DNA of 51,356 nt from Spirulina sp. SIO3F2 (GCA_010672165.1 JAAHHN010000020.1:1-51356), one strand, 5' to 3'. Positions 33,701-43,527 are shown, numbered from the stretch's first letter. Numbers and translations are program-made. The notes: generated from the sequence alone by a model not told the origin.

Positions 33701-36261
33701 TGCGAATCATTGAAATTGACGCTGTAGGAGTCACGGCGTGGTGGATAGGTCACACCATTGTTGGAAAAACCATCGACACGAGCTAACTGTTCACCGGATG
33801 GTCGGTCTTCTGTCCCATTGGCAAGCTGACCACTAATACTGCGATCGCCAGCGAGTCTGGGCAGATTAGACCAATTCTGAGCTGTTTTCCAGTCCGTGGG
33901 ATCATAAAAGTTGCTCACACAGGCGATGGGGACTTTGCCTGCGGTGTCGTTGCTTGGATTATTGTCAACGGGATCATCTGGATAGCTATAGTGATATACC
34001 ACCGAAGCTCGCATTTTTAGGTAAGGACGCACGGGTGCATCAGCCCCTGTTGCTGTTTCATCATCAATGTAAATCGGCAGACCCGTCGTGGTGCTGTACC
34101 GCTCGACGATTTTGTTCCGGTAAGGGTGGTTGTCTGCATTAGCAACAGCTATATTCAGCGTGGGGTTGGGAGGCTGGGGCATGGTGTCTGGCCACACCAC
34201 ATATTCGGCTCGGGGACGACCACCTGCACGGTTGGCTAAGGGGTCATCAACAGCCCGTAACTCGGCAGGCAGATAAATTCCTGCACCTGTTACCACCCGC
34301 AAGCCGCCCTTGGCATCAGTTTTCTCCTCGGGTACTGTCGTGGCGTTGGTTTCCCAAAAGCCATTGCGGCTGGTCGCCCCTGGCACATCAAGGCGCTGGG
34401 TTTGGGTTTTGCGATAACGCTCTTCTGGATCACTATTTGCCCCACCAGCGACTGTCCACCATTTGATGCTGCTATCGTAAGCAATCTTATTTTCCGTATC
34501 CTCAGTGGCAAAACTATTTCTGGTGTCGTTCCACCACAGTGCAGGGAGATTGTTGCCGACCTCAACGCGATCGCCCAATAACTCTTCAACATTACCTCGG
34601 GTCTGCGGGTTCAAAGCGGGTAATTGTTGACGTCGATATTCTAGTTGCACATTGGTCTGCTCTGGATAAATCCAAACATCGATCGGTCGTAAATTATCAG
34701 TACCATATTCTTGGTAGGGAACCCCGGTTAAGGTTTCAGACTGTCCAAACGCAACTTCTCGACTAGGCACACGGCGGGTGCGATTCCGGAACCACAGTTC
34801 AAGCTCTTCTGAGCGCAGACGATTTAGTTCACTTTCAAGCGCTGGGTCATTGGTAATGCGTGCGTTTACTGCGTCTTTGACTGTACTTGGATCTTGGTTA
34901 GAACTCTTGTAGGCAGCAGCGCTTCCCTGCGTACCATGATCAGCAATGACTCGCTCAACTAAGTAGGCAATCCGTGCTTCATAAGCTTTGTTGTTATACG
35001 CCACTTCTGGGGACGTTTGGCGCGTTGATCGGGTTTTGGAACTAATGCCATCATCCTGGTTATCACCCCCTCCAACATTCACACCTCGGCCGCGGAACAA
35101 ATCCACTTGAATTGTCGTGCCCGAAGCTTCATTATCTTGAAGACGGCCAGCACTCATATTGCCGCCAACAACAATCTTGGCGTTCTCTTCTTCGTAGAAA
35201 CAAGACTCATCACTACTGACCTGGTAGAGGCGCACATCCTCATTTTGAGGCTCACTGGCAAAGAGGTTGCTGTTGGTCACAATCCGACCATTGATGCGGA
35301 AGGTTGTACCGGACGAGAGATCGAGGTCATCTTCATAGACAATCGCATTGTTCCCTAACGGAATTCGGGCACGATCTTGCTGATATTCCATCGCCGTGAA
35401 GCCACGATTGCCTTGAAAGACCTCATAGCGACCTGGGTCATTATAGGGGGCAGGAATCGTTACCCCTGACGGGAATAGCACACTGTTATCGATTGCGGTG
35501 ATCGGCACATTGGCCACATAGACGTAAAACGCTTTTTTCCGGACGCCTTCTTGATCAAACCAGCCACGGTTGCCGACCAAACTTGCAGACGTTCCAGTCG
35601 CCGCTTCACAGGTGGAGTTCTGGGCATTGAGCACCTGGGGACGGGTTCGGGCTTCGGAAGGCTGACGCGCACGGGAAGTATTGGAGAAATAATAGACGCC
35701 ATACAGAGTAAATGAGTCATAACGGCCATTGTTGTCCGTATCTACCGGAAAGCGCCACGCGGTCGTAACCCGCTCATTCGTTTCTGTTTGTATGGTGCCA
35801 TCTGCGCCAAGATTACCGTTGGCATCACCATAGTCAAAGGCTACCTGCAACCGCACCTCATCATCCAGGTCGTAGCGCTCCTTGTTGAACACATTACTAA
35901 TTAAGCTATCCGCTGGTGTGCCGCCCCGCGGCAAGGTGGGATCTGCAAAAACAGCATCCATCTTCGCCTTCGCCCGCTCAATAGCAGGCGCTGCCGCATT
36001 CATCACCACCTGATTCACCCGGAAATTGCTGGCGTTCTTCGCCCGGTCAATGGAGCGAAACACCAAAGTAGTGCTAGTGAGAATCACCACCAAAATCACC
36101 ATCGTTACTGTCGGCAATACAAAACCGGCCTGCCCCCCCTGGGGCTGACCAGAACGGCGTCTGACGCGCTGGATCAACCGGAGCAAACGCTGGGGCAGTT
36201 CCGCCAAGCGTGCCAGAAGCTGCTTAAAACTCTGGAGTAGCCGTTTGAACATGAACATCAC
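30757..36261 (-). CDS. hpsA: Hormogonium polysaccharide protein HpsA-like (giant pilin-like)
   Basis: An 1834-residue protein. A basic leader of about 45 residues (many Arg/Lys/Leu) ends at QAGFVLPTVTMVILVVILTS, a prepilin-like cleavage site and helix that lacks Glu5 (Thr instead). The motif NVVMNAAAPAIERAKAKMDA-like helix (here VNQVVMNAAAPAIERAKAKM) is typical of HpsA. The remaining ~1750 residues are soluble, rich in Asn, Asp, Arg and Tyr, with scattered Cys. HpsA is known from Nostoc punctiforme as essential for hormogonium polysaccharide accumulation and motility; its biochemical role is unclear. First gene of the hps operon; alternative starts are two to three codons in. Confidence 0.88.
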   Translation of the reverse strand: MMFMFKRLLQSFKQLLARLAELPQRLLRLIQRVRRRSGQPQGGQAGFVLPTVTMVILVVILTSTTLVFRSIDRAKNASNFRVNQVVMNAAAPAIERAKAKMDAVFADPTLPRGGTPADSLISNVFNKERYDLDDEVRLQVAFDYGDANGNLGADGTIQTETNERVTTAWRFPVDTDNNGRYDSFTLYGVYYFSNTSRARQPSEARTRPQVLNAQNSTCEAATGTSASLVGNRGWFDQEGVRKKAFYVYVANVPITAIDNSVLFPSGVTIPAPYNDPGRYEVFQGNRGFTAMEYQQDRARIPLGNNAIVYEDDLDLSSGTTFRINGRIVTNSNLFASEPQNEDVRLYQVSSDESCFYEEENAKIVVGGNMSAGRLQDNEASGTTIQVDLFRGRGVNVGGGDNQDDGISSKTRSTRQTSPEVAYNNKAYEARIAYLVERVIADHGTQGSAAAYKSSNQDPSTVKDAVNARITNDPALESELNRLRSEELELWFRNRTRRVPSREVAFGQSETLTGVPYQEYGTDNLRPIDVWIYPEQTNVQLEYRRQQLPALNPQTRGNVEELLGDRVEVGNNLPALWWNDTRNSFATEDTENKIAYDSSIKWWTVAGGANSDPEERYRKTQTQRLDVPGATSRNGFWETNATTVPEEKTDAKGGLRVVTGAGIYLPAELRAVDDPLANRAGGRPRAEYVVWPDTMPQPPNPTLNIAVANADNHPYRNKIVERYSTTTGLPIYIDDETATGADAPVRPYLKMRASVVYHYSYPDDPVDNNPSNDTAGKVPIACVSNFYDPTDWKTAQNWSNLPRLAGDRSISGQLANGTEDRPSGEQLARVDGFSNNGVTYPPRRDSYSVNFNDSQLRYQANLVYPNGRPVNAALKKALDKGNQNDLTLADRAAIDAAYCGIDILINEGTGANETPIGGFTLVNGAIQEIAFLDGRQIKSVEKAKRNGDAQYQHSYTLQRLTDGQSDFQNNSEPQYDLEVEQRLPMEIRATVIDLKRLRRGSNNNNDPALRVPDPSAVQTGFPDKEYMFPMSGIIYATRDDALPDASDRPTDPEALTGQTLSSDPVTALVENEPNERVPADKVSATDYWLDPTRRPNGILLINGRELNRDPNNRFLAEEDDDKLTTEKGLTLASNLPVYIKGERADSGNANDRPGFNVHERPDKQVVEEFTQLLAADWSNFYNRTEAQLDKQFACRNNDERLADCTQGDKWRVANVLSDAMTLLSERYRFGFRNEGDYDIRNNQSDNLFRDSKVLLTGGANLRLHEAFPFDSKGLLAADFQMKSEYETLFPAAPFNDANYKHINGLRKDDGFNHASLGVNGLSSNPTVSNDAFVSSWLRRDGASHNRAAGDLRDEKYSEQNNVGFTNIVLNSSYFNNLISPVQRRVDNRYEYLMESCQKLPVSQCDPAQDWVIDSSGNNASNQLDSTAPTLVTSTDSGSTAIAPSPNFQRFPRRVAFLRYTSDIDLDTLHGSSRDKSYYENNEGYLILDNLNFPIPIAIDETTQEVFCNTYDSGDISSSVPAASSGTSLTFQYLSTGNRVECKPFSVKEPRNNQPNVLWYAPATSDTDAGIVTNKSDYRDNNTPIGLQGWNTGNPNTLRHPQLVPVMQINSAVRTDNVNVSGSANQPYNNTNWLPQVSDYGNNIHFNLIMATGDAPPRSNGTDGESNGGVANLPRFLENWTPSSQEETAEIKGSFIQLQRSAYATGPFNSMYRLGYNYDTDASLYGYKQRYLTGNGRFNHYRPPGRQWGFDVGILSQSPDLFSQQFGLPPTEDPNEFYREVSRRDDWVRTLLCATPIQRNTNGEIDDNPIQNASSPVINTDQLPSGTFCRENTLNN

Positions 36262-36656
36262 AAATTTTCCTGATGATGGGGGAAGAGGGGTGCGAAATAA
36301 AGAAGACTGCTAAACCCATAAGCCAAAATTTGCGACAAAGTTGGCAAGGGCGCTAACGAATTACTCCTCCAGTGGGAGTCGGTTCAATTCCAGACGAGTA
36401 GAAAAATTTTTTTAGCGTTGATGATGTGTGGGAGGGAAGATGACAAAGCGGCACGATCGCTAATGGTTCGCCCAAACACTACAACTATCCTTAGCGTACC
36501 CAGCGATCGCCCTCAAACGATCATTTCACCCCCACAATCTTCTCTTCCCCGCTCCAAATCTGGCTCCTCTATGGATTCACCGCACCCTGCCGAGTCCTGA
36601 TACAATAAAAACCGTTTAAATCTTGAAGAATATATAAAAGTTAAAGAGGCAAGACC
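36262..36656. other. Gap between hpsA and psbY
   Basis: About 395 bases between divergent genes, expected to hold promoters for both. An open frame at 36418-36600 (plus) has no family-like sequence and I do not call it. A T-loop-like string near 36370 (GGTTCAATTCC) is not part of a foldable tRNA. TACAAT at 36601-36606 could be a -10 element for psbY. Confidence 0.5.
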
Positions 36657-36776
36657 ATGATTGACTGGCGATTACTAATTGTTTTTGGGCCGCTCTTGAT
36701 TGCTTTAGGCTGGGCTGGCTTCAATATTTTTGCGGCTGCCCTCAACCAATTCCAAAACACGGTTGGTAGAAAGTAG
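36657..36776 (+). CDS. psbY: Photosystem II protein Y
   Basis: A 39-residue single-helix protein starting [20 protein letters not shown] and continuing [13 protein letters not shown]. The MDWR start, the W-x-x-FNI turn and the AAL-x-Q tail match PsbY. It sits at the cytochrome b559 side of PSII. AAGAGG stands seven bases before the ATG. Not adjacent to other PSII genes, which is usual for psbY. Confidence 0.9.
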   Translation: MIDWRLLIVFGPLLIALGWAGFNIFAAALNQFQNTVGRK

Positions 36777-36956
36777 GCTTGGGAAGCGATCGCGGCTTTG
36801 CGCTGTCAAGCAAGCATACTCAAAATAGCGCTTTAATATTCGCTTTGTGCAAAATTTAATCCCCCGCCACCGTGGTACTTCCCATTCCCTGGAAAAGCTG
36901 CTCGGTAGTCGGGGGATTCTATTATCTTAGAGTATTCAAAAAAAATAACTATCCAA

Positions 36957-36980
36957 GGCGGGCAAGATGCCCGCGCTACG
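36957..36980 (+). repeat. Dispersed double-hairpin repeat, half copy C
   Basis: GGCGGGCAAGATGCCCGCGC followed by TACG is identical to 49749-49772. Only the first hairpin of the two-hairpin element is present. It lies in the 280-base gap between psbY and murA, which holds no gene. Confidence 0.7.
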
Positions 36981-37056
36981 AATAATCTGAAGGAGCCAGG
37001 AGCTGTATCCAGTTCACCAGCTCTCAACATTAAAGTACCTTTGCCCTAAAGCACAC

Positions 37057-38439
37057 CTACTCTTTGGTCACTTCCCGCTCGGTAAACCGTTCGATCTTCG
37101 CACCAATATTACGCAGTTTTTGCTCCAGGTCGTCATAGCCGCGATCCATATGATGCAGACCCTTCACAATCGTCTGTCCCTCAGCAGCTAAACCTGCCGT
37201 GACCAAGGCCGCTGACGCCCGCAAATCCGTTGCCATCACGGGCGCACCGGAAAGACGGTGAACGCCTTTAATGATGGCGGTTGAGCCCTTCAGGCGAATA
37301 TCTGCGCCCATCCGAACCAGTTCGGCCACATGGCGCATTCGATTTTCAAACACCGTCTCGGTAATAATACTATTCCCTTCACAAACCGAGAGCAGAGACG
37401 TAAATTGAGCCTGCATATCCGTCGGGAAGCCAGGATAGGGAAGGGTTTCAATATCAGTTGCCTTGAGCGCGTGAGGAATCACTCGGAGACAGGCTGGCGA
37501 ATCCTGGACAATTTTAGCGCCAATCTCTTCGAGTTTGGCAATCACAGGGGTGAGGTGCTCAGGGATGATGGGGCTAATGGTGAGATCCGATTGGGTCATG
37601 GCCGCCATCACCAGAAACGTTCCTGCCTCAATGCGATCGGGAATGACGGAATAGTCTGCGGTGTGGAGCTTCGGAACCCCCACAATCGTAATATTGTTTG
37701 TGCCAGCTCCCCGGATTTTCGCACCCATTGCACGGCAGAAGTTAGCCAAGTCAGCGACTTCTGGCTCTTGAGCCGCATTTTCAATAATGGTTTCCCCTTC
37801 TGCTAAAGTCGCTGCCATCATCAGCGTCTCTGTTGCTCCCACACTGGGATAGTCCAGATAAATCTTCGCCCCCTTCAGTTTCCCCCCAGCGCCAGGCACA
37901 TCCACATGAACAATGCCATGTTCAATGCGAACGTGAGCGCCTAGGGCTTGCAAGCCGCGGACATGGAGATCCACTGGACGAGCACCAATGGCACAACCGC
38001 CTGGCAGGGGCACACGGGCAGTGCCAAGACGGGCTACTAAGGAACCGATCGCAAAGAAGCTCGCCCGGAGCTTTGAAACTAATTCATAAGGTGCTTGAGA
38101 TGTGGTGAGATGACTGGCATCCATTGTGAGAGCATCACCTTGGCGATCGAGCTTGACCCCCAACGCTGCGAGAACCTGAGTCATGCGCTCAATATCTGCC
38201 AAATTGGGCACATTGCGCAGGCGACAGGATTCAGGACAGAGTAGCGCCCCCGCCATCAATGCCAAGGCGGAGTTTTTGGCACCACTTACAGGCAGGTTCC
38301 CGGAAAGGGGTTGACGACCCCAGATCCGCAGGGCAGCGATCTCTTTCGGAGATTCCGTGGACACTTTATCCAGGGTTGGGGTATTACTAACTAGATCTTG
38401 CACAATCAACTCTGTTTTATTAGGGAATGGGGTTTGCAA
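37057..38439 (-). CDS. murA: UDP-GlcNAc 1-carboxyvinyltransferase MurA
   Basis: A 460-residue enolpyruvyl transferase, the first committed step of peptidoglycan synthesis. Motifs are [20 protein letters not shown] (about 45-64), the catalytic loop [14 protein letters not shown] with Cys149 (equivalent to E. coli Cys115, the fosfomycin target), [14 protein letters not shown], and [18 protein letters not shown] near the end. An N-terminal extension of about 35 residues precedes the fold; a later start is possible. It is divergent from aroA, its structural homologue. Confidence 0.95.
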   Translation of the reverse strand: MQTPFPNKTELIVQDLVSNTPTLDKVSTESPKEIAALRIWGRQPLSGNLPVSGAKNSALALMAGALLCPESCRLRNVPNLADIERMTQVLAALGVKLDRQGDALTMDASHLTTSQAPYELVSKLRASFFAIGSLVARLGTARVPLPGGCAIGARPVDLHVRGLQALGAHVRIEHGIVHVDVPGAGGKLKGAKIYLDYPSVGATETLMMAATLAEGETIIENAAQEPEVADLANFCRAMGAKIRGAGTNNITIVGVPKLHTADYSVIPDRIEAGTFLVMAAMTQSDLTISPIIPEHLTPVIAKLEEIGAKIVQDSPACLRVIPHALKATDIETLPYPGFPTDMQAQFTSLLSVCEGNSIITETVFENRMRHVAELVRMGADIRLKGSTAIIKGVHRLSGAPVMATDLRASAALVTAGLAAEGQTIVKGLHHMDRGYDDLEQKLRNIGAKIERFTEREVTKE

Positions 38440-38799
38440 ATTTTGGTTCCAATCTTACAGCAATCAACTGGGATTGCAATCTGTCTGGTGGGAGAGATAA
38501 TTCGTTTTGTTAATTCAGCCTTGACAGATTAGGAATGATTGTGGAAAAAACTCAAGGCTTCAACAATCAAATTTCTTGGTCTAAGGGTTGTCAGTCAGTT
38601 AAAGCTCAACGTATTGCGATGCCAGGATGGCAGCTCCTAGTCTTGATGCTCTAGATTTCTCTAAATTGCCCCACGAATCCGGCTAAAAAAACTGTGAATA
38701 ATCGAGGGCTCTATTCATATTGCTTCGGCAACCTGACCTCCGTACAATCGAATTGCTCGTATCTCTACTGGCTAACCTGCTTTACTTGCAAAAACTCCC
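38440..38799. other. Divergent gap between murA and aroA
   Basis: 360 bases that must carry the promoters of both genes. I see no coding frame with family sequence, no hairpin terminator and no tRNA. Confidence 0.5.
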
Positions 38800-40143
38800 A
38801 TGCCCAACGTTGCCCTGCAATCTCATCAAAACCATCAAACCCTTGTGATTACCCCCGAAACGACGGGAGCAGCATTGCAGGGAACTATCCAAATTCCAGG
38901 GGATAAGTCGATTTCTCATCGGGCCTTGATGCTCGGGGCGATCGCGGCAGGAACAACCACAATTCAGGGTCTATTGCTGGGTGAAGATCCCCGCAGCACT
39001 GCCGCCTGTTTTGCCGCGATGGGGGCCAAGATTTCTCCTCTAAACACCGAAAGTGTGATTGTCGAGGGCATCGGCTTAGGTCAGTTGCAAGAACCACAAG
39101 GGGTTTTAGATGCGGGCAATTCAGGGACGACTTTGCGCTTGATGCTCGGGCTGCTGGCCGCTCACCCTGAACGTTTGTTTTGTGTGACCGGGGATGCTTC
39201 ACTGCGATCGCGCCCCATGTCCCGCGTCATTAAGCCCTTAACCGAGATGGGGGGCCAAATTTGGGGACGGCAGGGCAATACTCTTGCCCCGTTGGCGGTG
39301 CAGGGCCAAACCCTCAAAGGGTTTACTTATCATTCCCCAATCGCTTCAGCACAAGTTAAGTCTTGCTTGTTGCTAGCAGGTCTTTTAGCCCAAGGTGAAA
39401 CCACTGTTATTGAACCCGCCCTATCACGGGATCACAGTGAACGGATGCTGACGGCCTTTGGGGCGCAAATTGATGCTGACCCTGAGGCTAAACGAGTAAC
39501 GGTGACAGGGCAAGCCGGGTCATTACAAGGTCAAACGGTCGTGGTGCCAGGTGACATCAGTTCCGCTGCCTTTTGGCTCGTGGCAGCGGCCATTACACCT
39601 GGCTCAGACTTACGAATTAAAAACGTGGGTGTCAACCCCACGCGGACGGGTGTGTTGGAGGCCCTAGAGCAGATGGGCGCAGATATTGAACGAGAGAATG
39701 AACGCACTGTGACCGGAGAACCCGTTGCGGATTTGCGAGTACGGTCTGGCCCCCTCAAGGGTTGCACAATTGAGGGGGAGGTGATTCCTCGTCTAATTGA
39801 TGAAGTCCCCATTTTAGCGGTGGCAGCAGCCTTTGCCCAAGGGACAACAGTGATCAAAGATGCAGCAGAATTACGGGTCAAAGAGAGCGATCGCCTCGCA
39901 GTGATGGCCAGCGAACTCAATCGCCTGGGAGCCCATGTTACCGAGCATCCTGATGGCTTAGAAATCACGGGGGGATACCCCCTTAAGGGCACAGCAGTGG
40001 ATAGTCACACCGATCATCGCATTGCCATGAGCTTGGCCATTGCTGCCCTTAATGCCCAAGGTCCCACCACCATCCATCGCGCAGAAGCAGCAGCCATTTC
40101 CTATCCCACATTTGTGGAAACGCTTAGCCAAGCTTGGATTTAG
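38800..40143 (+). CDS. aroA: EPSP synthase (3-phosphoshikimate 1-carboxyvinyltransferase)
   Basis: A 447-residue enolpyruvyl transferase of the shikimate pathway. The motif [19 protein letters not shown] is at about 33-51, [12 protein letters not shown] at 106-117, [14 protein letters not shown] in the middle, and [15 protein letters not shown] plus [17 protein letters not shown] at the end. [14 protein letters not shown] and the overall sequence resemble class II EPSP synthases, but residue 109 is Gly as in class I enzymes and not the Ala of the CP4 enzyme. Its stop codon TAG is the first three bases of a TAGGGCGTGTC string like the MITE end. Confidence 0.95.
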   Translation: MPNVALQSHQNHQTLVITPETTGAALQGTIQIPGDKSISHRALMLGAIAAGTTTIQGLLLGEDPRSTAACFAAMGAKISPLNTESVIVEGIGLGQLQEPQGVLDAGNSGTTLRLMLGLLAAHPERLFCVTGDASLRSRPMSRVIKPLTEMGGQIWGRQGNTLAPLAVQGQTLKGFTYHSPIASAQVKSCLLLAGLLAQGETTVIEPALSRDHSERMLTAFGAQIDADPEAKRVTVTGQAGSLQGQTVVVPGDISSAAFWLVAAAITPGSDLRIKNVGVNPTRTGVLEALEQMGADIERENERTVTGEPVADLRVRSGPLKGCTIEGEVIPRLIDEVPILAVAAAFAQGTTVIKDAAELRVKESDRLAVMASELNRLGAHVTEHPDGLEITGGYPLKGTAVDSHTDHRIAMSLAIAALNAQGPTTIHRAEAAAISYPTFVETLSQAWI

Positions 40144-40153
40144 GGCGTGTCGT
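40141..40153 (+). repeat. Short MITE-end-like string at aroA stop
   Basis: TAGGGCGTGTCGT equals the first 13 bases of MITE copy 1. The similarity does not extend, so it may be a decayed end or chance. The aroA stop codon lies inside it. Confidence 0.35.
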
Positions 40154-40234
40154 TGCATGTAAAGTTTGCCCTGCATTGGTCTGAATGGTTGAGAGGTTTG
40201 GCCTATCATAAGGAGCGTGCCATACCATCTGTCC

Positions 40235-40939
40235 ATGATCGACGAGCAACTCAGCCTTTTTGGTGTTGCGGCAGACCCTGTGCCAGCACCACAACCCACA
40301 GCAGCACAATATCAACAGATTCCTCTCAATCCTGACGTGGCGATCGCGCCAGGAACCTATGCCGATCTCGCGGCTTTGGCAACCCATTGTCTGGCCTGCC
40401 AGCGGTGTGGCTTGTGCGAAAATCGCACCCATGTCGTCATCAGTCGAGGCAATCCTCAAGCCGATTTGATGATTATTGGTGAAGGTCCGGGCCAACAAGA
40501 GGATGAACAGGGTAAACCTTTTGTGGGCAAATCAGGGCAGCTCCTTGAAAAGATTCTCGCCTCGGTGCAGTTCGATACCGAGAAAGATATCTATATTGCC
40601 AATGTGGTTAAATGCCGTCCTCCGGGTAATCGCGATCCCCTACCGGCCGAAGTGAACGCTTGTCGGCCCTATTTGCTTGAGCAAATCCGCCTGGTTGACC
40701 CCAAAATCATTCTTTTCACCGGCGCCACCGCTTACAAAGCATTGACAGGGGGCAAACAAGGCATCACCAAGATTCGGGGTCAATGGCTTGAATGGGGTGG
40801 TCGCCATTGTATGCCGATTCTGCACCCTGCTTATTTACTACGCAATCCATCCCGTGAGAAGGGCAAGCCTAAATGGTTGATGTGGCAAGATATTCAGGCT
40901 ATCCGCACCAAATACGATCAGCTAAGAGGAGCAGCATAA
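40235..40939 (+). CDS. Family 4 uracil-DNA glycosylase
   Basis: About 234 residues. The 4Fe-4S cluster ligands appear as CQRCGLC near residue 55, KCRPPGNRDP and ACRPYLLEQI further on. Glycosylase motifs are IGEGPGQQEDEQGKPFVGKS (active-site loop), LFTGATAYKALTGG and LHPAYLLRNPSREK. It removes uracil from DNA to start base-excision repair. AGGAG at 40211-40215 stands 19 bases before ATG 40235 and one base before an alternative GTG at 40217, so the start is uncertain. The first ~45 residues are a variable extension. Confidence 0.9.
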   Translation: MIDEQLSLFGVAADPVPAPQPTAAQYQQIPLNPDVAIAPGTYADLAALATHCLACQRCGLCENRTHVVISRGNPQADLMIIGEGPGQQEDEQGKPFVGKSGQLLEKILASVQFDTEKDIYIANVVKCRPPGNRDPLPAEVNACRPYLLEQIRLVDPKIILFTGATAYKALTGGKQGITKIRGQWLEWGGRHCMPILHPAYLLRNPSREKGKPKWLMWQDIQAIRTKYDQLRGAA

Positions 40940-41151
40940 GGACAGCATTTTACGGTATGGTTAGCCCGAAGGGTTTGGCTCAATTGAGTTGTTGCCCCAA
41001 GATATTACGTTCCAATGGTAGGTGAGATATCCATGTGAGTTCAGCCAATACTCGGTGGCTTTAGCATAGAAATCCTGTGGGCTACCGATCAATATTTGTC
41101 TCGAACATTTTGGATTTGAATCCCCCTTAACGTTAAACCCAGTTTTAATGA

Positions 41152-43344
41152 ATGGGGCGCATTAGCGGGTTGTCTATGAAACTGGCTTGGCTGTTGCCTG
41201 ATCATTCCTGCGATCGCCAACAATTTGGTGATCTTGCAGCGCAACTTGGATTGCTAGCCCAACAGGGTTATCCAGTTTGCCGAACATTGTTGGTTTCTAC
41301 AGGCTGGTGGCAACATTATCAGTCGGTTTTGAATGCCAATTCAATTGCTGCTCTCATCCCTGGTAACAGCACAACACTCGCAGCAGTACAAGATGCCATT
41401 CAATCAACCCTGATGCCTCAATCTTGGTTGATTGACCTCACCACGGCGATTCGCCAGCTCCAAACGCCAACGATTGTGCTGCATCCTGTCTTGGTGACAG
41501 CTGAGGGAATTCCCTTAAGTTTGCAAGATCTGTGGCGATCGCAGCTTTCGGCCAATACGACTCCAGCCTTGACCTTAGCTCTGAAGAAACTCTGGGCAAC
41601 GTTGCTTCATCCTCACAGTTTGCGATGCTACCAACACCTCCAACTCACTTGGTCACAATTGCAAGTCGCCATCCTTATTCAGCCCGTCCAGTCCATGCAG
41701 GCATCCGGACGTTTGCTCTACCATTCTGGACAATGGCAACTTGAAGCCATCTGGGGACTCGGATATCGTTGGCTCACAAACTTGGTCTATCCTGACTATT
41801 ATGCAGGCCCTGTTGCTGATTTCTCGACATTGACCCACCAGCATCAAGGTTCCAAACACCAAATTCTGCACCTCACCCCCCACAGTCAATTGCACCGGGA
41901 CATAACTCAAGCGGCTCAGCAGAATCAGTGGGTGCTTTCGATTAGTGAAATTCGTCACCTCCTCAAGCTGTTGGTTAAGCCGAAGTCTTGGCAAGGGGAA
42001 CTCCTCTGGCAGCGCTTGCCCAATGGTGAATTCGAAGTGACCCATGGACGAGCATTATCAAACCCTACACCAGATTTAGCTACCTTAGCTTTAGACGCCA
42101 AAGCAAATGTTTCGGGAGCAAGCCTGCAAGGCCAGGGCGTTGTTCCTGGTTCAGCAGTGGGGTCTCTCGCTATTGTTACGCCCCAAACTCAAGTCCTACC
42201 GCCCAACCAAATTCTGGTCGCAACCACATTACAGCCCCATCAGATTGCGTTGCTGGGGGAAGCAGCGGGTCTGATTCTGGAGCAAGGCAGCGCGACGAGT
42301 CACAGTGTTATTGTGGCCCGAGAATTGCAAATCCCCACAGTGATTGGGGTTACAAATGCGATCGCACAACTCCAAACGACCCGAACTGTAATGCTTGCGG
42401 CGGATCAAGGCCGGGTTTATTTGCAAGGGGCATCAACTGCCTTAAACGACCCTCCTGCCGTAGAATTATCAGTAGAGTCATCTCAACCTCCAACGCGGGT
42501 GTCGGTTTGGGGGGCTTGCAACCATCCACACACCATTACAGTGTTAAACAACCAAACTGTGGATGGGGTGGGCTTAGTACGGTCTGAACTGCTGTTGATG
42601 AGCTTACATCCAGATTGGGCGAATGGACATGTACCCAATGCTGACCAAGTGCAAGCTCAATTACAAACATTACTCCTTGAGCTGGCAGCAGCCGTTACGC
42701 CCCGTCCTCTGTTTTATCGGTTTGCGGATTGGCGATCGCCAAAGTTCCCACCTTTACCGGGTCAGGCAGCTTTACCCGGCGATGGTTTGCTCGGTCAGCG
42801 GGGTGTTTATGCAGCGCAATGTAACCCTTGGCTTTTTGATCTGGAACTTGCAGCACTCAAAGTTGTACTCACAGAATATTCGCAAATTCGGTTAATTCTG
42901 CCGTTTGTCCGTCGCGTCAGCGAATTCGTTTGGGTACGCGATCGCCTTCAAGACAAAAAACTGCCCCCCACCCAACTCTGGATCATGGCCGAGACCCCAG
43001 CGATCGCTTTTGATATTGAGGCCTATCAAGCAGCAGGCGTCCAAGGGGTCGCCATTGGCCTCAATGACCTTATGCAACTCACTTTAGGGATTGACCGGGA
43101 TGTACATAATCTTGTTGAACCGGGCGATCTCGCCCATCCTGCTGTGCAGGCCACGATCAAACACCTGATCCAACAGGCCCATCATGCGCACCTCCCCTGT
43201 AGTCTATGCGCCACCATCGACTGGTCACACCATCAGACCCTGGTAAATAATTGGGTGAAGTGGGGTTTGGATGCTGTTGTAACGGAACTAAACGCAGTTG
43301 GGAGTGCCCGGCAAGCCATTGCTCAGGCTGAAACAATCGATTAA
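41152..43344 (+). CDS. PEP-utilising enzyme family protein, degenerate PEP-synthase-like
   Basis: About 730 residues with the domain order of phosphoenolpyruvate synthase. An N-terminal region (about 1-300) still resembles the ATP-grasp domain (AAQLGLLAQQGYPVCRTLLV, AIWGLGYRWLTNLVYPDYY), but the VRSSATAED nucleotide signature is absent. The phospho-histidine domain is recognisable (EQGSATSHSVIVARELQIPT, about 380-400, His kept). The C-terminal barrel keeps LVRSELLLM, METPA-like AETPAIAFDIEAY and GLNDLMQLTLGIDRD, and a Cys in PCSLCAT. It may be a pseudoenzyme or use another phosphoryl donor. Start could be the ATG at 41176. Confidence 0.75.
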   Translation: MGRISGLSMKLAWLLPDHSCDRQQFGDLAAQLGLLAQQGYPVCRTLLVSTGWWQHYQSVLNANSIAALIPGNSTTLAAVQDAIQSTLMPQSWLIDLTTAIRQLQTPTIVLHPVLVTAEGIPLSLQDLWRSQLSANTTPALTLALKKLWATLLHPHSLRCYQHLQLTWSQLQVAILIQPVQSMQASGRLLYHSGQWQLEAIWGLGYRWLTNLVYPDYYAGPVADFSTLTHQHQGSKHQILHLTPHSQLHRDITQAAQQNQWVLSISEIRHLLKLLVKPKSWQGELLWQRLPNGEFEVTHGRALSNPTPDLATLALDAKANVSGASLQGQGVVPGSAVGSLAIVTPQTQVLPPNQILVATTLQPHQIALLGEAAGLILEQGSATSHSVIVARELQIPTVIGVTNAIAQLQTTRTVMLAADQGRVYLQGASTALNDPPAVELSVESSQPPTRVSVWGACNHPHTITVLNNQTVDGVGLVRSELLLMSLHPDWANGHVPNADQVQAQLQTLLLELAAAVTPRPLFYRFADWRSPKFPPLPGQAALPGDGLLGQRGVYAAQCNPWLFDLELAALKVVLTEYSQIRLILPFVRRVSEFVWVRDRLQDKKLPPTQLWIMAETPAIAFDIEAYQAAGVQGVAIGLNDLMQLTLGIDRDVHNLVEPGDLAHPAVQATIKHLIQQAHHAHLPCSLCATIDWSHHQTLVNNWVKWGLDAVVTELNAVGSARQAIAQAETID

Positions 43345-43527
43345 GCGACGAGGGGCTATCATCGTATCAGATATCCGACTATCGCTATAACTGGCTTACA
43401 GCCTATTTGTGATCTACTGGGCAGGGTGTGGTATCGCTTGTCCCAATATAAGGTTCCAGGATAATCCGATCCGATAACACGCCCTGGCGGCCAACAAACC
43501 GCTTGAATCTTACCGTTCTCTGATGAG

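Noticed and set aside
36355-36405. tRNA-like T-loop string GGTTCAATTCC upstream of psbY
   Set aside because: The flanking bases do not pair as a T-stem, and no D-arm or anticodon arm can be folded before it.
36418-36600. 60-codon plus-strand frame between hpsA and psbY
   Set aside because: Translation is low-complexity Ser/Pro-rich with no family match; it lies in the divergent promoter region.
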